Shown here in pieces: positions 32,989 to 44,859 of a stretch of DNA of 64,000 nt. A program made the position numbers and the translations under genes. This DNA comes from Aquanectria penicillioides (Eukaryota > Ascomycota > Sordariomycetes > Hypocreales > Nectriaceae). Below the pieces are notes generated by a model that saw only the letters and a list, made by a program, of their open reading frames with translations, was not told where the DNA came from and did no database searches. The stretch is taken from NCBI GenBank assembly GCA_003415625.1, contig PYIU01000001.1, forward strand, positions 3,100,746-3,164,745, read 5' to 3'. Position 1 is the stretch's first letter. Each line of letters opens with the position of its first letter.

Positions 32989-35900
32989 CACAAAACAGTT
33001 GAGTGTTCCAAGATAAGACCATGGCTAATGAACGACAATACGGCTTGGGACATACTTATACCCGGTCACTCTCTGTAAAGCAAAAGCAAAGCACATACAC
33101 TGGATATTTGTAACCCATTGATCCTGATTTGGCCGCATATCCGATACAGTTGCAGTTCGCGTAGTCGTGGGTTGGCTTCATGGGTTTTCTTTGTAGATCT
33201 CCTACCGGGGTCAATTTGAGTCCAATGCTAGAATCAGATGATGTGGACGCGGCCAGGAACCTCGGCAAGAAGTGGGCGGGAACTGCGGAATGCTTGGTAA
33301 CGCTGCTCGCATATCCATAGCATGCGGACGTGTGTTTTTAGCTGGTTTGGAGCGCGAATGCAACAGTCGCTGTTTTTCGCTCTGCACATTGATGTTCACC
33401 ACGGACCCCACAGACAGTGTGACTTGGTGGACGAATAATGAGGCGAGAATAGTCGCGTATATCGATCGGCTTAACTCAAAAGGTCCCTAGGCTCTGAAAG
33501 ACGACGGACATATGCTAAATTCAGGTCGCATTCCCCGTTCAGAATCGAATTCGGAGGTCGCTGCAGCGCAGGGACCAACGTGCATAACACGCGGGATTGA
33601 GCCGTTCTCTTCAAGCGAGGGTGCCCCTTCTCTATCTCCATAATTCCGAAAAAGTTACAAGGGCTTCCGTTTCTCCGTAGCACCGAATTAAGAATTCGGT
33701 TTTCATGGTTTACGTGTGGTTGAGCCTAGGCGAATGTTAGTCGACAAACCGTAGGAGGCAGGCCAATGGCAAGCCATTGATTCACATGGATTCGTGAAGA
33801 AAATTCTTACTAAAACTGTGTCATAAGGATACCAAAGAACCAAGTCAAAATTGAAGAAGCAGTGGGTGGTTCGTCTCTTTATGCTACGAAGCCAATCAGG
33901 GAGAGTCGCGTGCTGGTGACCGAAGCCCGGATAGTTTTACTTCTAGCTTGCCCACCATCAAGCTCAGCTCACATTGATACGCTCTTGAAATGGCCAGGGT
34001 AATGTGAAGGTTGGCTGATTCGCTTCGAATATAATCATCCCGCTTCCTGGAGCGCCTCGGAATTGAGCGGGTGCATCATGTATTGTCTCTAGCGGCTGCC
34101 TCCAAAATGTCATAGGTTCCTCTCCATAGCATTTAGCAAATTCTAGGCGTGTTTCTGCTAATTTGGTGCTAGTAATGGGCGCCGGAAAGCCGTTTGATGA
34201 TGGATGCTTTCCTGCTCATATACTGTTAATGTACACCTTGAGATAGAAAGACCAGCTGTAACAACACGATCCTTAGGCTCGATGAAAGGGTCTTGATTAA
34301 TGAGCTGAAAAAATAACTCTTCTATCCCTGTCTAAAAGCTTAGATGGTCGGCCAGCCCGCCGACGACTTTGCTGCACTTTCTTGCTCGTCGTAGCGTCGC
34401 AAGCCAGACACAGAACCCGATGACACTCCTTCATGGAAACGCGATGAGTCGCTGGGAAATGCCATTTCGGACATCACTTGAATCCCAGTCCGCTTATTTG
34501 GGCTACGTACAAGTCTTTGAGTCACTGGAGCCATAGTTGTTGCACAAAGTCGATTTGAAGTTGAAGCCGCAGTCGGGTGTACGGTGGAAAATCGCGTCGC
34601 GGTTGCGAAAAGGTGGGGTTGCATCATCACTTTTATCACCCCACTGTAGCTCACAACAGTTCAAAGGCTGAGTCCTCGAAGGGAGTGCACTTCTCCTGTC
34701 CCAATCTCATCACCATGAGAATTTTGTTTATTCCGTCCAACAGAATTTTCCTTCATTTCTTGAAGTCTCTATTTAGGCCTCCTGTATTTTAGCACTATTA
34801 TTGTTCCCCTTCCAGCTGGCAGCCACGAGCTTGTAGTAACCCTGCCACACTCCAACCTATAGAAAGGCATCGACAGCTGCTTCCAAGAACGGTCGGCGAG
34901 GGAGCAGGATCAATTGCAGAAACTTCAAGTCGGCTTTTGGAAATTGGTTGCTGGTGCACCTCCAGGGATTTTAGTGATATGACTCTTTTGAGTGCGACAA
35001 CAGACGCTTGTTGTTTAGATGCTGTTGGAAGCCTGCTGTGAGTGCGGGGCAGTTAGCACATATTGAAGCTGTCGCGGTTTGGACAGAACCTTTATTAGGC
35101 TGAGGCTGCGCTTGACATCTCCCCTGTTGCTACAACAACAGATTCGAACGAACCTTTGCTCACAGAAAGCCATGGCCCAACGAAAATGGCGACAATCAAT
35201 GCATCGAGCCAATTTCATGGCCTGGGCAACAAGTGAAATACGATCACGGGCCTGCACGCGCCCTATGGCGGATCGAGAAGGAAAGCCATCACTACCTTAT
35301 CACTACTTTATCACTACTTGTCACTGCAGCACGCATTACTCATGGAGTCATCGCCCCTCCCCAGTCAAGAAGGATACTAACAAGACCGAGATATTCAGAC
35401 TTCAGAGTACACTCTAGTGCTCCGTGGAGTAACTATCAATGTAATCGACGAACCGGTTTAGATCCCTTACCTCATAATGTCCGACCGTTGAGCGTTTGAG
35501 ACAATCCATGATATTTCCAAGACCTCACTTTACAACGACATCCAAATTGAGAATTGATCGTGGAGCATTTTCTCAAGCGATCTGGGGTGACAATGTGATG
35601 TTAGCCAGTATTCTCGAGATAGTGATTCGACTTTGAACAACGTTGCTTGTGATACCTTGATCTCAAAATTTGACTCCGCCATGCGCGCATGGTCTGCCCA
35701 ATTTATAACCAAATACTCTAAGAAATTGGTGCGCTTTCACGCCTCGATATTGAATTACTGAGTTATGGGTTAAATACAGCGATAGAAAAGTTGAGCATTT
35801 GCTTCGAGGGCGTTGATGAAATGATCACTGTTAAACTTAACCAAACAGTCTTTTACAGATTGATGCAAGCAAGATGATCTTTTCATCTTGAATGACAATC

Positions 35901-36106
35901 ATCAGGCGACAGAACGCAATTTTTTCATGTGTGAACTGAATGTGAGTCTCCAAATATTCTTGATCTTAATGTAGTTGAATATGCCTCGGAGAGCTCTGAG
36001 ACACACAGAGGTCGCAGACACACGGCAACAACACTCAGGATGCGCCATGTTTGGCCTTAACTCTGCCCAAGAGCTGTATCAATAAGCCTCGTATATATGG
36101 AAGAAA
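32989..36106. other. Gene-poor stretch
   Basis: No convincing gene on either strand. A 104-codon reverse frame at 34,340-34,654 and other short frames have no family resemblance. A Tc1-like inverted-repeat end is noted separately at 34,617-34,646. Confidence 0.5.
34617..34646. mobile_element. Relic end of a Tc1-like element
   Basis: ATCACTTTTATCACCCCACTG followed by TA resembles the terminal repeat of the Tc1-like element at 5614-6996 (CAGTGGGG at the tip, abutting TA). No matching opposite end or transposase was found nearby. Confidence 0.3.
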
Positions 36107-36111
36107 GTTCC

Positions 36112-36193
36112 TGTTGAAAGTATAGAACCTAAAGTATCACTTGTTTCGGCAAAGGGGTACCTCCAGTTTTTGCGGAGGTGCTATAGTTCAATT
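36112..36193 (+). mobile_element. Family A element
   Basis: TGTTGAAAGTATAGAACC to GTTCAATT. Left flank GTTCC (36107-36111), right flank GTTCT (36194-36198); the latter is also the left target duplication of the next element. Confidence 0.8.
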
Positions 36194-36198
36194 GTTCT

Positions 36199-36471
36199 TG
36201 TTGGACCACATGATTTTAAGCGTCGCAAACCGCAAACATCCCGCCTACTGAAACTAATAGGCGAGATCTAGCAAGCAGCAAACGTTATGCTGCTCATGGA
36301 AATGCTAAGCGAAGGATTGAATGGTTCAAAATATGTACGATGGTTTCCCATAGTCTATTGTTTTAGTTCTTGCTCTTCATCACAGAATTGATCAGTTAGC
36401 TCGCATAGAGTAATTGAAGTCATTTTTGCCTGGTCGCTCACTCAATGCTCTATGCCTTGTAACTTTCTACA
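36199..36471 (+). mobile_element. Family B element
   Basis: TGTTGGACCACATG to AACTTTCTACA with a perfect 5-bp duplication GTTCT (36194-36198 and 36472-36476). It cuts off the 3' part of the NACHT pseudogene. Confidence 0.85.
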
Positions 36472-36476
36472 GTTCT

Positions 36477-37330
36477 CTATGCATACCCTATAAGGCTCGA
36501 ATGGCATCTTTTGATGGGATATGCTCTCGCTACAAGCTAATCCAACCCAGAGGAATGTACCATCAGCCTTATCTCTGAGGATGTTACCGAATTTTCCCTT
36601 GACCTTGTTTGTGTATCGCTTTATCTTGGTAAGGTTAGCCATTCTTTCCTCCATGCACTGTCTATATCTTGCTTTGCCTCGGGGAAGACAGCCAAATTTA
36701 TATTGACGAATTCCTCTAAGTATTCACGGATTTCGATATACGGCTGACTAGTAATTATCACTTAGATGGTCCTGGAAAGTGTGTTGAAACTGCCGCAAAA
36801 TGGACCCTTGCGACTCTCGATCGCATTCATCCAGGGCATCGATGATGCAGTATTTTTTCCCCCAGTGTTTTCATCCGCTGCCGCACCCATGAATACCGTC
36901 CAAAGAGCATCAAAGTATTTGGACAGCTCGGCCCCTCGTTCGGTATACTTTGGCAAGAGGTAATCAACAGGTCTTGGGTGCTGTCGAGCCAGTTGGCGTA
37001 GAAGCACGGCTAATGTGGATGTCCTCCGCTCTTCGAAGCTACAGTCGCAGAAAAAGTATGGCAGTGTTTTGTTGTTGGCTGCAGAGAAATCTGCTTTGAG
37101 GGTTTCCGTAAGAAAGATCGTCATGGTGGATTTACCTGTCCCGGATTCTCATGAAGCCATAGAACTTGGGTGTTCTGGCGCTCTCAGCCCTATTCATCAG
37201 TGGGACCAAGTTAGGCATTGAACTCGCCTGTGTCTAGAACCCACTTGCTAGCGCGTTTTCTTTTTGCGTTTCAAAGCGCTCCTATCATCGAGGGGATCAG
37301 TTAAGAAGAGCTCTCGACGACAGGCCTCAG
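36477..37330 (-). pseudogene. NACHT/STAND NTPase fragment (NLR-like), disrupted
   Basis: Reverse-strand reading with frame changes. A Walker A 'SGTGKSTMTIFLTE' lies near 37,125-37,146, followed by 'PYFFCDCSFEERRTS', 'LARQHPRPVDYLLPKY' and 'FDALWTVFMGAAADE'. After further shifts come 'YIEIREYLEEFVNINLA' and 'DKADGTFLWVGLACSES', the segment after the nucleotide-binding core. The family B element ends the gene at 36,471. Fungal NACHT proteins act in non-self recognition and incompatibility. With no continuous frame and no C-terminal repeats on this strand it is not functional. Confidence 0.75.
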
Positions 37331-37379
37331 CTGTGGCGTCTATTGTACTGGCTATAGAAGTTGATGTTCGAATAATCAT

Positions 37380-37760
37380 CACTGAGGAGCTAGTACCTAT
37401 TATTGTTAGGCGACACGATAAACTCACTATTCAATTCTACTTGAACAGAAGGGCGATAAAATTACCATCACAGAGGTTACAAAGGCTGCATGGAAAATTC
37501 GCAAAATAGAAAGCAAGTGATGGGTTTGCTACTAGATCGGCAAGGAGGGAAAGTCACCATCACTGAGGAGATTGTAAGGGCTGCAGCTGTAAATATTTGG
37601 AAAGTAATTGACTTACTCCTCAGCCAGCAGGCGAGGGAACAAGTTTACCATCAAAGAGAATATCGTAAATGCTGCAGCCGGAAATTTTTAGGATAGAAAG
37701 GAATTAGTAGAGTTGCTCCCAAACCAACGAGGGGATGAATTCACCATCAGAACAAGTGGA
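37380..37760 (+). pseudogene. Degenerate short-repeat region of a fungal STAND/NLR-type protein
   Basis: The forward strand shows repeated units like 'VMGLLLDRQGGKVTITEEIV' then 'RAAAVN', with further degraded copies upstream (near 37,385) and downstream (near 37,640 and 37,720). This about 24-residue repeat is common at the C-terminus of fungal NACHT/ankyrin-type proteins. Frames shift between copies. It lies next to, but on the opposite strand from, the NACHT fragment, so the two are either separate relics or an inverted piece of one gene. Confidence 0.6.
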
Positions 37761-38047
37761 ATGTACCAACGGTTCCAATCAGGGTGCCATATCAATAATT
37801 AGACATAAAAGCCAGGTCAATTCAAAGAAAATCTCATAGTTTTACTAACAACAAGTTCGATGAAGATGTAGCTAGCGCATGGGTGGTAAGCTGAACAAGT
37901 CAATCAAAGCTAGTAGTCATAACTGGCAGACTGTTACGTTGTGAAGACTTCGACTAACTTAAATGTCACCATGCTCCGAATTTGTTGGGAAGGAACAGCC
38001 AAACCACTGGCCGTCTCAGCTCTATTGCCCTCGCCTATACCTCCATG

Positions 38048-39766
38048 CTAAAAGCTAATGTGGTCATCATTGGGGTCAACGGTGTAGGGAGGGGGAACAG
38101 AGCTATCTTGGGCAGCCTTCTCATAGTGTTCATCATGGTCAGTGGTGCGGCTGTTGGTGAGCAAAACACCAGTACCTCTCTGCACGGGACGCGCTTGGTC
38201 GGGATTATTCGCCTCTCCTCCCAGGAAGTCATTGAGATATTGGGTCTGACGTTGAATGGTGTGAACCCCCGCTCAGTCAACACGAGGGTTCTCTTTATTG
38301 AGCCGTGGTACTGAATACGGTTCTGTATTGACATTTCGGGCAGCTCTGAGAGCTTCGTCGCGAGCGTGTCGTTCAGCAGCCCCCAGGGCTCGACGGCCTG
38401 TGGTATTAGCACCGCCAATCTCATGAACGTTGGAGGCGATCCTATCACGAAGTGACATCAGGTGCTCGCCCTTGACGCGGCGCCACCAATCTGGCTTTCT
38501 GATGATTCCTACTTCTTGATCTACAACGTCACCTCGTTCATTCCTCTGTCTTATGAGATCTTTATCCTCGTTATGGCTAACAAACCCATGGGTTATTTGG
38601 ATAATTATGATGACAAAAGAGGGAGTGCAGCCCCAAATAAAATGACGTAGAGAGGAGCGCCATCACTCATCACAGAAAATTCCCATTTCCAAGAGATAAA
38701 GGCCTGGTGGCAATCAAAGCAGCAGTAATAGGAATGATGAGATAGAAGCGTAGGGGAACAACCTTGAAGAACTGGATGACATGATTTGCGCTTCCTGAAT
38801 GTGGGGATCTGTAGTGCTTGATAGAGTGGCGTAAGGAAAAGATAATGGTAAGCCAAGCAATGACGAGGCAAAATGCGCCTATCTTGAGTGGCAGCGGGGG
38901 TGGCAATCGCTTTGGTCTGTTCGGGAGAGTGCTGCTTTTGAGGGAAAGACCAATTGCGGGGAACAACTAAGAAGAAGTTCTAAGAGTTAGGGTCAGTCAT
39001 TGAAGGGGGGTTACCAGGCTCCAGTATGAGAGTGTGTTGGGGTAGAATGAAGACCTCTCCTGAAAATTTAGCTTAACATCCAGACCCAAAAGTAAAACCA
39101 CATTGGCAGCCAAAACTCGAACTGGGCGCGACGATCGTCTTGCCGGAAGACAAAGGGGTTAGGATCGATAAATTGACGCTCTTGCCAACTACTCCAGTGC
39201 CGGACAGCCTCCCAAGTCAGAGCCAGGGTACCCTGGCACATGAGGAACCAAAAGAAGACGGTGACTGTGATAGGAAGTTGCTGGAGGAAATGCCGGTCGA
39301 CGTCGATGTTCATGAGAAAACTGACGCAAGCACAGGCACAGACAAAGAGGCCCCAGTAACACTGCCAGCGATGGCCGATGTGATAGAACGCTTCTCTCGA
39401 GCATGATACATCTTGCCGTGTTTCGCTAGTGCGCCGAGGAGGAAGACGAGACAAATGCCATAGGCATAAGCAAAGCCGATGCCAATGTCACCGCGTGTGC
39501 CAATTGGTTTCACAGCAGAGTAGCAACCCGAGGCATTCACAAAGCTGCCGTTCCAAAGAGGTAGGCGGGTTGGTACGGGGAGAAAACCATGTAGCATTTG
39601 GAGCCATTGGATTGGAGATGGTTTGGTTCTGGTAGTATGTGAAATTATAGCACTTCAAGGCCGCGAGGTTATAATGAAAGCCTTGCAAAGGCGTGTCGGA
39701 CTTGTTGTCACCCGCCGGCCACTGAAGAACAAGATCACGGACCACGATATTGGGGAAGCCGGACAT
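38048..39766 (-). pseudogene. DUF2434 fungal membrane protein, multiply frameshifted
   Basis: Reading on the reverse strand across several frames: 'VRDLVLQWPAGDN', 'GFHYNLAALKCYNFTYYQ', 'LWNGSFVNASGCYSAVKPIG', 'IGHRWQCYWGLF', 'DVDRHFLQQLPI', 'RQFIDPNPFVFRQDDRRAQ', 'LRHSIKHYRSP', 'FLGGEANNPDQARP' and a C-terminal 'VPPPYTVDPNDDHISF' ending at TAG 38048-38050. These match DUF2434 proteins, multi-pass membrane proteins of unknown function. At least three small indels (near 39,600, 39,555 and 39,385) and an in-frame TGA near 38,272, where CGA is plausible, break the gene. More indels lie between 39,060 and 38,600. Confidence 0.78.
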
Positions 39767-41403
39767 GCCGGGCGATGCTGGGCTTCCGCCAGAGTCTCAA
39801 ACCAAAGAGTCTTGGATGGCGGCGAACCGAGCTCGTGGTCAATATCAGATGCCTCCCTCGTCGGGGCTGTCACGAGCGACAAGGATTGGATGGAATTAGA
39901 TGCATACCCTTGGAGATGGCGTCGTTGGAGGTCAATTGGCGATTTTCATCGTGATCGTGAAGAAACGCGAACACACAAACGCAAGTCGGCGATCCATCCG
40001 TCCGGCCGACCCGGCGACTTCGGCATTGTGGATCACCTTGTGTAACGCTGCTAGCACGGCACAGATCAGACGAGTCGGCCAAGGAGCCAGATGCATGTTC
40101 CAGACTCACCGGGTGGTCTGTGGCGACTACGTAAGAAAGGCATCCCTGCAAGTAGAAAAACAACCCTTGTCCGTAGTGCTGCACCTTTTCGGCAGATGGA
40201 GGGGCTACTGACGGTATTGCCACACTGCTCCTTTGAAGGATCAATCCTCTGTTTCATGACCCCCCTCTTTCCGGTTATAGCCAGATCCATTTTTATTCCA
40301 TCCATGGAGCTGTCAACCAGAAGTCATGATGCAAACGTTCTTGACAGACATGACAAGACCAGAAATGAGATACAGAGCACGGCTACAATGAGGAAATCGG
40401 ACTAATGGCCAGCTCGAGTTTTACACATCTCCTTTGTGTGACCACGTACGTTATGATCCAGTTCTAGCTACTCTTTTTTAACTTGTCAGCATCCCACACG
40501 ATACTGTCGGCCTATTCCCGATCGCAAATGGTGTACGCCTATCCTGCGCGACGACTGCAGGGCACGTCATGATCCATAATTCAATGACCATGTTCTGCAC
40601 ACAGCTCCTCCTCGCCTTCTAGAAAGCGGTATGATTCTAGCGCAACGATCTCGAAATTGCGGGTGAGGTTTGGCTCTTGTGAAAATGTGGGGGCGTGCAC
40701 AAACCAAGCTTCTGACGTGCATTGTGGCTTATTACGTCAGTCAGAGCTTCACGTTAGTCTCCTGCAGCCTTCATCACGTAAGGCTGCCGCTTCTATCGGG
40801 ATACACCCACCAGACAGTCTCTGGTTATCTCCTAGCCTGTGACACTGCCACAAGAAGCCCCTTAGAAGCTTGTGAGATGGTTCCCGTTACCTGGTTCTGT
40901 GGTTATGGCGGCTGCCAGTCATGACTAACCTGAGATACGATGGTGAGCTGTTGTAATGTCCTCTGGTGTACTGTACCGTTCCGATGTAGTCGTAGATCCA
41001 AAGTTTAACATCAATGCCAATCAAGATTCAGTTCATCCTAATGTTAAAGAGCGTTGATAGAGAAAGGGGGATCCGTCCAACTATTGAACCCAGAACGGTG
41101 TAATTCAATTGCATTTGAAAGGAACCAGGGGCCATATTTATAAAAACGGCTCTTCAACTTGGATTAATCTTGCATAAATTGATTAGTATAGCCTTAGCGG
41201 CTTTACGATGCGTAGATTGTGAGAAGAAAGGATTGCTACGTAATTGTCATACAAGGGAGAGAGTTGTTGTTCGGCCCTGTAAGCTTGGTCGGCCACATGT
41301 GGGCCTATCCAGCAGTGAATAAAACCTTCTCGGGGAGACCTACACTGGCTTGACATTTGACATCTCTGTATCAGCATTCAGTTCTGCTTCAAGTCTCCTG
41401 ATC
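39767..41403. other. Intergenic, nothing recognised
   Basis: Short overlapping frames on both strands without family resemblance. The final few hundred bases serve as upstream region of the AMP-ligase gene. Confidence 0.45.
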
Positions 41404-43454
41404 ATGTACTTCACGACTCCTTCCTATATCCCCCAGTTGGCGTACTCGCCACCGGATACTCTCCCCGTTCATGAGTTTCTCTTTAGCAACAGAGGTGAAC
41501 AGGTCGGACGTTACCCCATTGCTTCTTCCAAGCCCCCATTCACATGCGGTATCTCCGGAAAGGCACACTCAGCCGTTGATGTCTCAGAACGCATCGAGCT
41601 TTTGGCCCGCTCCCTCGCTTCAAGACTTGGATGGAGCGTCAACAAAGGCTACGAACTGGACAAGGTGACTTGTGTCTACAGTCTCAACACGGTACCCACC
41701 CCCTATTCCCCCACTATGTCTGCTCGATCACCGTGCTAAGTTGCCTCACCCCAGGTTGACAACTTGACCACTGCTTGGGCAACACAACGCATTAATGGTG
41801 TTTCCAACGCCATCAGCGCAGCTTATTCAGTGCCAGAACTTTCTCACCAACTGAAGAGAGTCAAAGCCAAGGCCCTATTCACATGCTTGCCGCTCCTCAG
41901 AAAGGCCCTCCAGGCTGCTGCCGAGGCCGGAATTCCAAGCACAAACGTCTTCCTGCTGGAGATTCCTGCCAAGTTGCTGGATGGGGTAGCAACCCCCCCT
42001 GGTATTCCAACTGTTGATCAGTTGATCGAGGAGGGCCGTCAGCTCCCTCTCCTGGAGCCACTAGCATGGAGTGAGGGCCAGGGCGCCCGCCAAACCGCTT
42101 TTCTCTGCTGCTCTAGCGGCACTTCTGGACTTCCCGTACGCGCCGCCACCCCTCTATAATGACACCACCTGTGAGCGCTAACATGACCCTCAACCAGAAA
42201 AACGCCAAGGTCTCGCACAGAAATGTGATTGCCAACATCATGCAAGCCTACACCTCTGATGCTACCTATAAGTCTCCTGACCCAGAGATGTGTCTCGGAG
42301 TGCTCCCTACCAGCCACAACCTTGGCCTGGTTGGAGTAAGTCAGCTAAGCATCTACAGAGGTGATGGTGTCGTGGTGCTGCCACGATTTGATCTTGACGA
42401 AACTCTGAAGACCATCCAGGATTACGAGATCGGAAGGCTCTGGCTTGTAAGAAACAACCACACCATAATTAATTCATGCTTTCGTGACTAATTCCCATTC
42501 AATTAGGTGCCCCCCATGATTGCGGCCATGATGAAGGCCCCCGCTATCGTAGCAAAGTATGATCTAAGCAAGGTCAATGCTGCCGTCGTAGGTGCGTCCA
42601 GTCTCTCAAAGGAGGTCGCAACCGCTTTCGACCGTCTTGTTTCCGGTTGCAACCTTATTCAGGGATACGGCTTGACTGAGACGACTGTCGCTGTGACTTT
42701 CGGCAACCCCCTGGATGACATGTTCGGCACCTGCGGCCATCTCTTCCCTGGCTGCGATGGCCGTTTGGTGAACGACCAAGGAGAGGAGATCACGGAGCAT
42801 AACACTCCTGGCGAGTTGCACATCCGCTCACCCAGCGTCATGCTTGGTTATCTTGACAACGACGACGAAACCAAGCTGATCTTCTCCGAAGACGGTTGGT
42901 TGAAGACCGGTGACTTGGCTGAGTTTAGACGAAGCCCCAACGGTCACGACCATCTTTTCATCATTGATCGCATCAAGGAATTGATCAAGGTCCGAGTAAA
43001 GAACTTCCCCTCCTAAATTATAGCCAAAAAGGAATATTCTAATCGCTCGCAGGGCATGCAAGTTTCACCAGCCGAGTTAGAGCACTATCTCTTGCGCCAC
43101 CCCAAGGTTGCGGATGCTGCTGTGGTTCCTATCCCTGATGAATCTTCAGGCGAGCTTCCTGTGGCCTTCATCGTCAAGTCTCCTTTTCACAAGGATGAGG
43201 ATGAGAAGGCCCTCAAGGAGGAGCTGAATGCTTACGTGAACCAAGAGTTTGCCCAGCACAAGCGACTTGCCGGAGGTATCGAGTTTGCCGATGCGCTAGC
43301 AAAAACCGCCGCCGGAAAGACCCAAAGAAAGGTTTTGAAGGACCTGGCCAAAGCCCGTGCTGAGGAGAGGAACCGCCCTGCCATCGCTGCGATCGAGGTG
43401 TTTGACTTTGACTCTGATGACGACGACGATGATGAGGATGAGGAGATGTCATAA
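41404..43454 (+). CDS. AMP-forming acyl/aryl-CoA ligase, 4-coumarate:CoA-ligase-like
   Basis: Five exons (41404-41691, 41755-42135, 42198-42446, 42507-42995, 43053-43454), all introns phase 0 and 57-63 nt, 602 residues. The ANL signatures are in order: P-loop 'CCSSGTSGLPKNAKVSHRN' across the exon 2/3 junction, 'GYGLTETTVAV', 'GWLKTGDLAEF' and the C-terminal 'AKTAAGKTQRKVL' with the catalytic Lys. The enzyme adenylates a carboxylic acid and passes it to CoA. The C-terminus ends in an Asp/Glu run ('FDFDSDDDDDDEDEEMS') unusual for the family, with no peroxisomal SKL. It lies about 8.4 kb upstream of the NRPS and could supply an acyl or aryl starter, which is inference only. Confidence 0.9.
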
Positions 43455-44181
43455 TTCATCTACCTAATAACTAAAGGAAAGGGTAATTTAAGCCCATCGA
43501 GGAAGCGGGTGAGCTGGAATGCACGACGAGCTGTTGCTGGACATCTATGGCGCGCAGACAATTGTGATTTAGGTCAAGTTTAGAGAGTGTGAGAATATGG
43601 AATCGATAGAACGACGAGTTACGTAAAAAAAGATTTGGCTACAGTTCTGTGAATAACTCCTAGGATTCTTCAGCTCTCGCCGGCGTAATTCCCAATTTTG
43701 GATGCTTGATCAGGATCGGCGGGCCAGATCAGTTAGTGAGAGTCAGATGAGGCGGGGAGCGGTGGACCAAACAGGGGATTTATTAGCACAGCTTGGTATC
43801 CTTCCCAGGGCCCTCGCCATCATCATTGTCGACCTACTACAGTGTGTAATCATTACGCGAACTAAATTTGGTGAGGGACGAGAGCTACAAGAGGCATAAT
43901 GTACCATCAATGTATTGTGAAGAGCCTGACGATAATGTATTCACACAAGATTGGGTGTATGTTCGCTGGAGCAGCGAGAACAGGGTTAGCGAGCGAAATG
44001 CATTACGTGCGTAATAAGCCCAGGATACGGGATGGTGGTAGATATTAGGTACCTATGTGTGCAGGGGTGGTTTCAGCACATCGTTGCTAGAACAATCACA
44101 CCAATGCGTCACTACGTGCAATTTTAATTATTTGCAAATTATTAAATATAAATATTATATGTAAAAAAAAAATCTAGCTAT
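43455..44181. other. Intergenic, nothing recognised
   Basis: 3' flank of the ligase gene, then AT-rich spacer with an A9-type run near 44,163. No gene seen. Confidence 0.5.
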
Positions 44182-44498
44182 TGAGTTGGTGGTCTAAGGT
44201 AATGTGGATCAACCTGTTATCAGGGAGGTCAAGGAAGATAAAAGGGACCACAGAGATATAGGAAATGAACAGGCAGTTTTCTCCAACCAATTTTTATTGT
44301 TAAAATTCTGAATTCCTTGCATTTGGACTCTATTGAAGTCCCGGTGCAGCCCCCTATAACATTCCTTTATTTATGACTTTCCGCTTTATATTCTTTTCTT
44401 CTTTTCTTTAAGGGGCACTTCAGAGCTTCTGATCAGATGCTCTAACACTCTCCCAAGTTGTTCGCAGCTGCTTGGAAAGGCTATTCGGTCATCACCGA
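44182..44498 (-). mobile_element. Family G fragment, reverse copy
   Basis: Starts TGAGTTGGTGGTC and matches, in reverse complement, the right part of the G element at 49,654-50,103. It lacks the family E insertion present in the other copy, showing the empty site at the CAGAG/CTCTG word. It ends against a family A element. Confidence 0.75.
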
Positions 44499-44580
44499 TG
44501 TTGAAAGTATAGAACCCAAAGTACCACTTGTTTCGGCAAGGGGGTACCTCCAGTTTTTGCTGAGGTGCGATGGTTCAATA
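44499..44580 (+). mobile_element. Family A element
   Basis: TGTTGAAAG to GGTTCAATA with a perfect 5-bp duplication ACCGA (44494-44498 and 44581-44585). The right copy of ACCGA directly abuts a family B element. Confidence 0.88.
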
Positions 44581-44585
44581 ACCGA

Positions 44586-44859
44586 TGTAGAAAGCTACAA
44601 GGCATAGAGCATTGAGTGAGCGACCAGGCAAAAATGACTTCAATTACTCTATGCGAGCTAACTGATCAATTCTGTGATAAAGAGCAAGAACTAAAACAAT
44701 GGACTATGGGAAACTATCGTGCATCTTTTGAACCAGCTAATCCTTCGCTTAACATTTCCATGAGCAGCATAATGTTTGCTGCTTGCTAGATCTCGCCTAT
44801 TAGTTTCAGTAGGCGGGACGTTTGTGGTTTGCGTCACTCAAAAATCATATGGTCCAACA
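44586..44859 (-). mobile_element. Family B element, reverse copy
   Basis: TGTAGAAAGCTAC to ATGGTCCAACA. Left flank ACCGA, right flank CCTGG; no duplication survives, and the left part of the G element expected beyond it is absent, so the right side was probably rearranged. Confidence 0.8.

Noticed and set aside
34340..34654. 104-codon reverse frame overlapping a Tc1-like terminal repeat relic
   Set aside because: No transposase motif and no other family resemblance.
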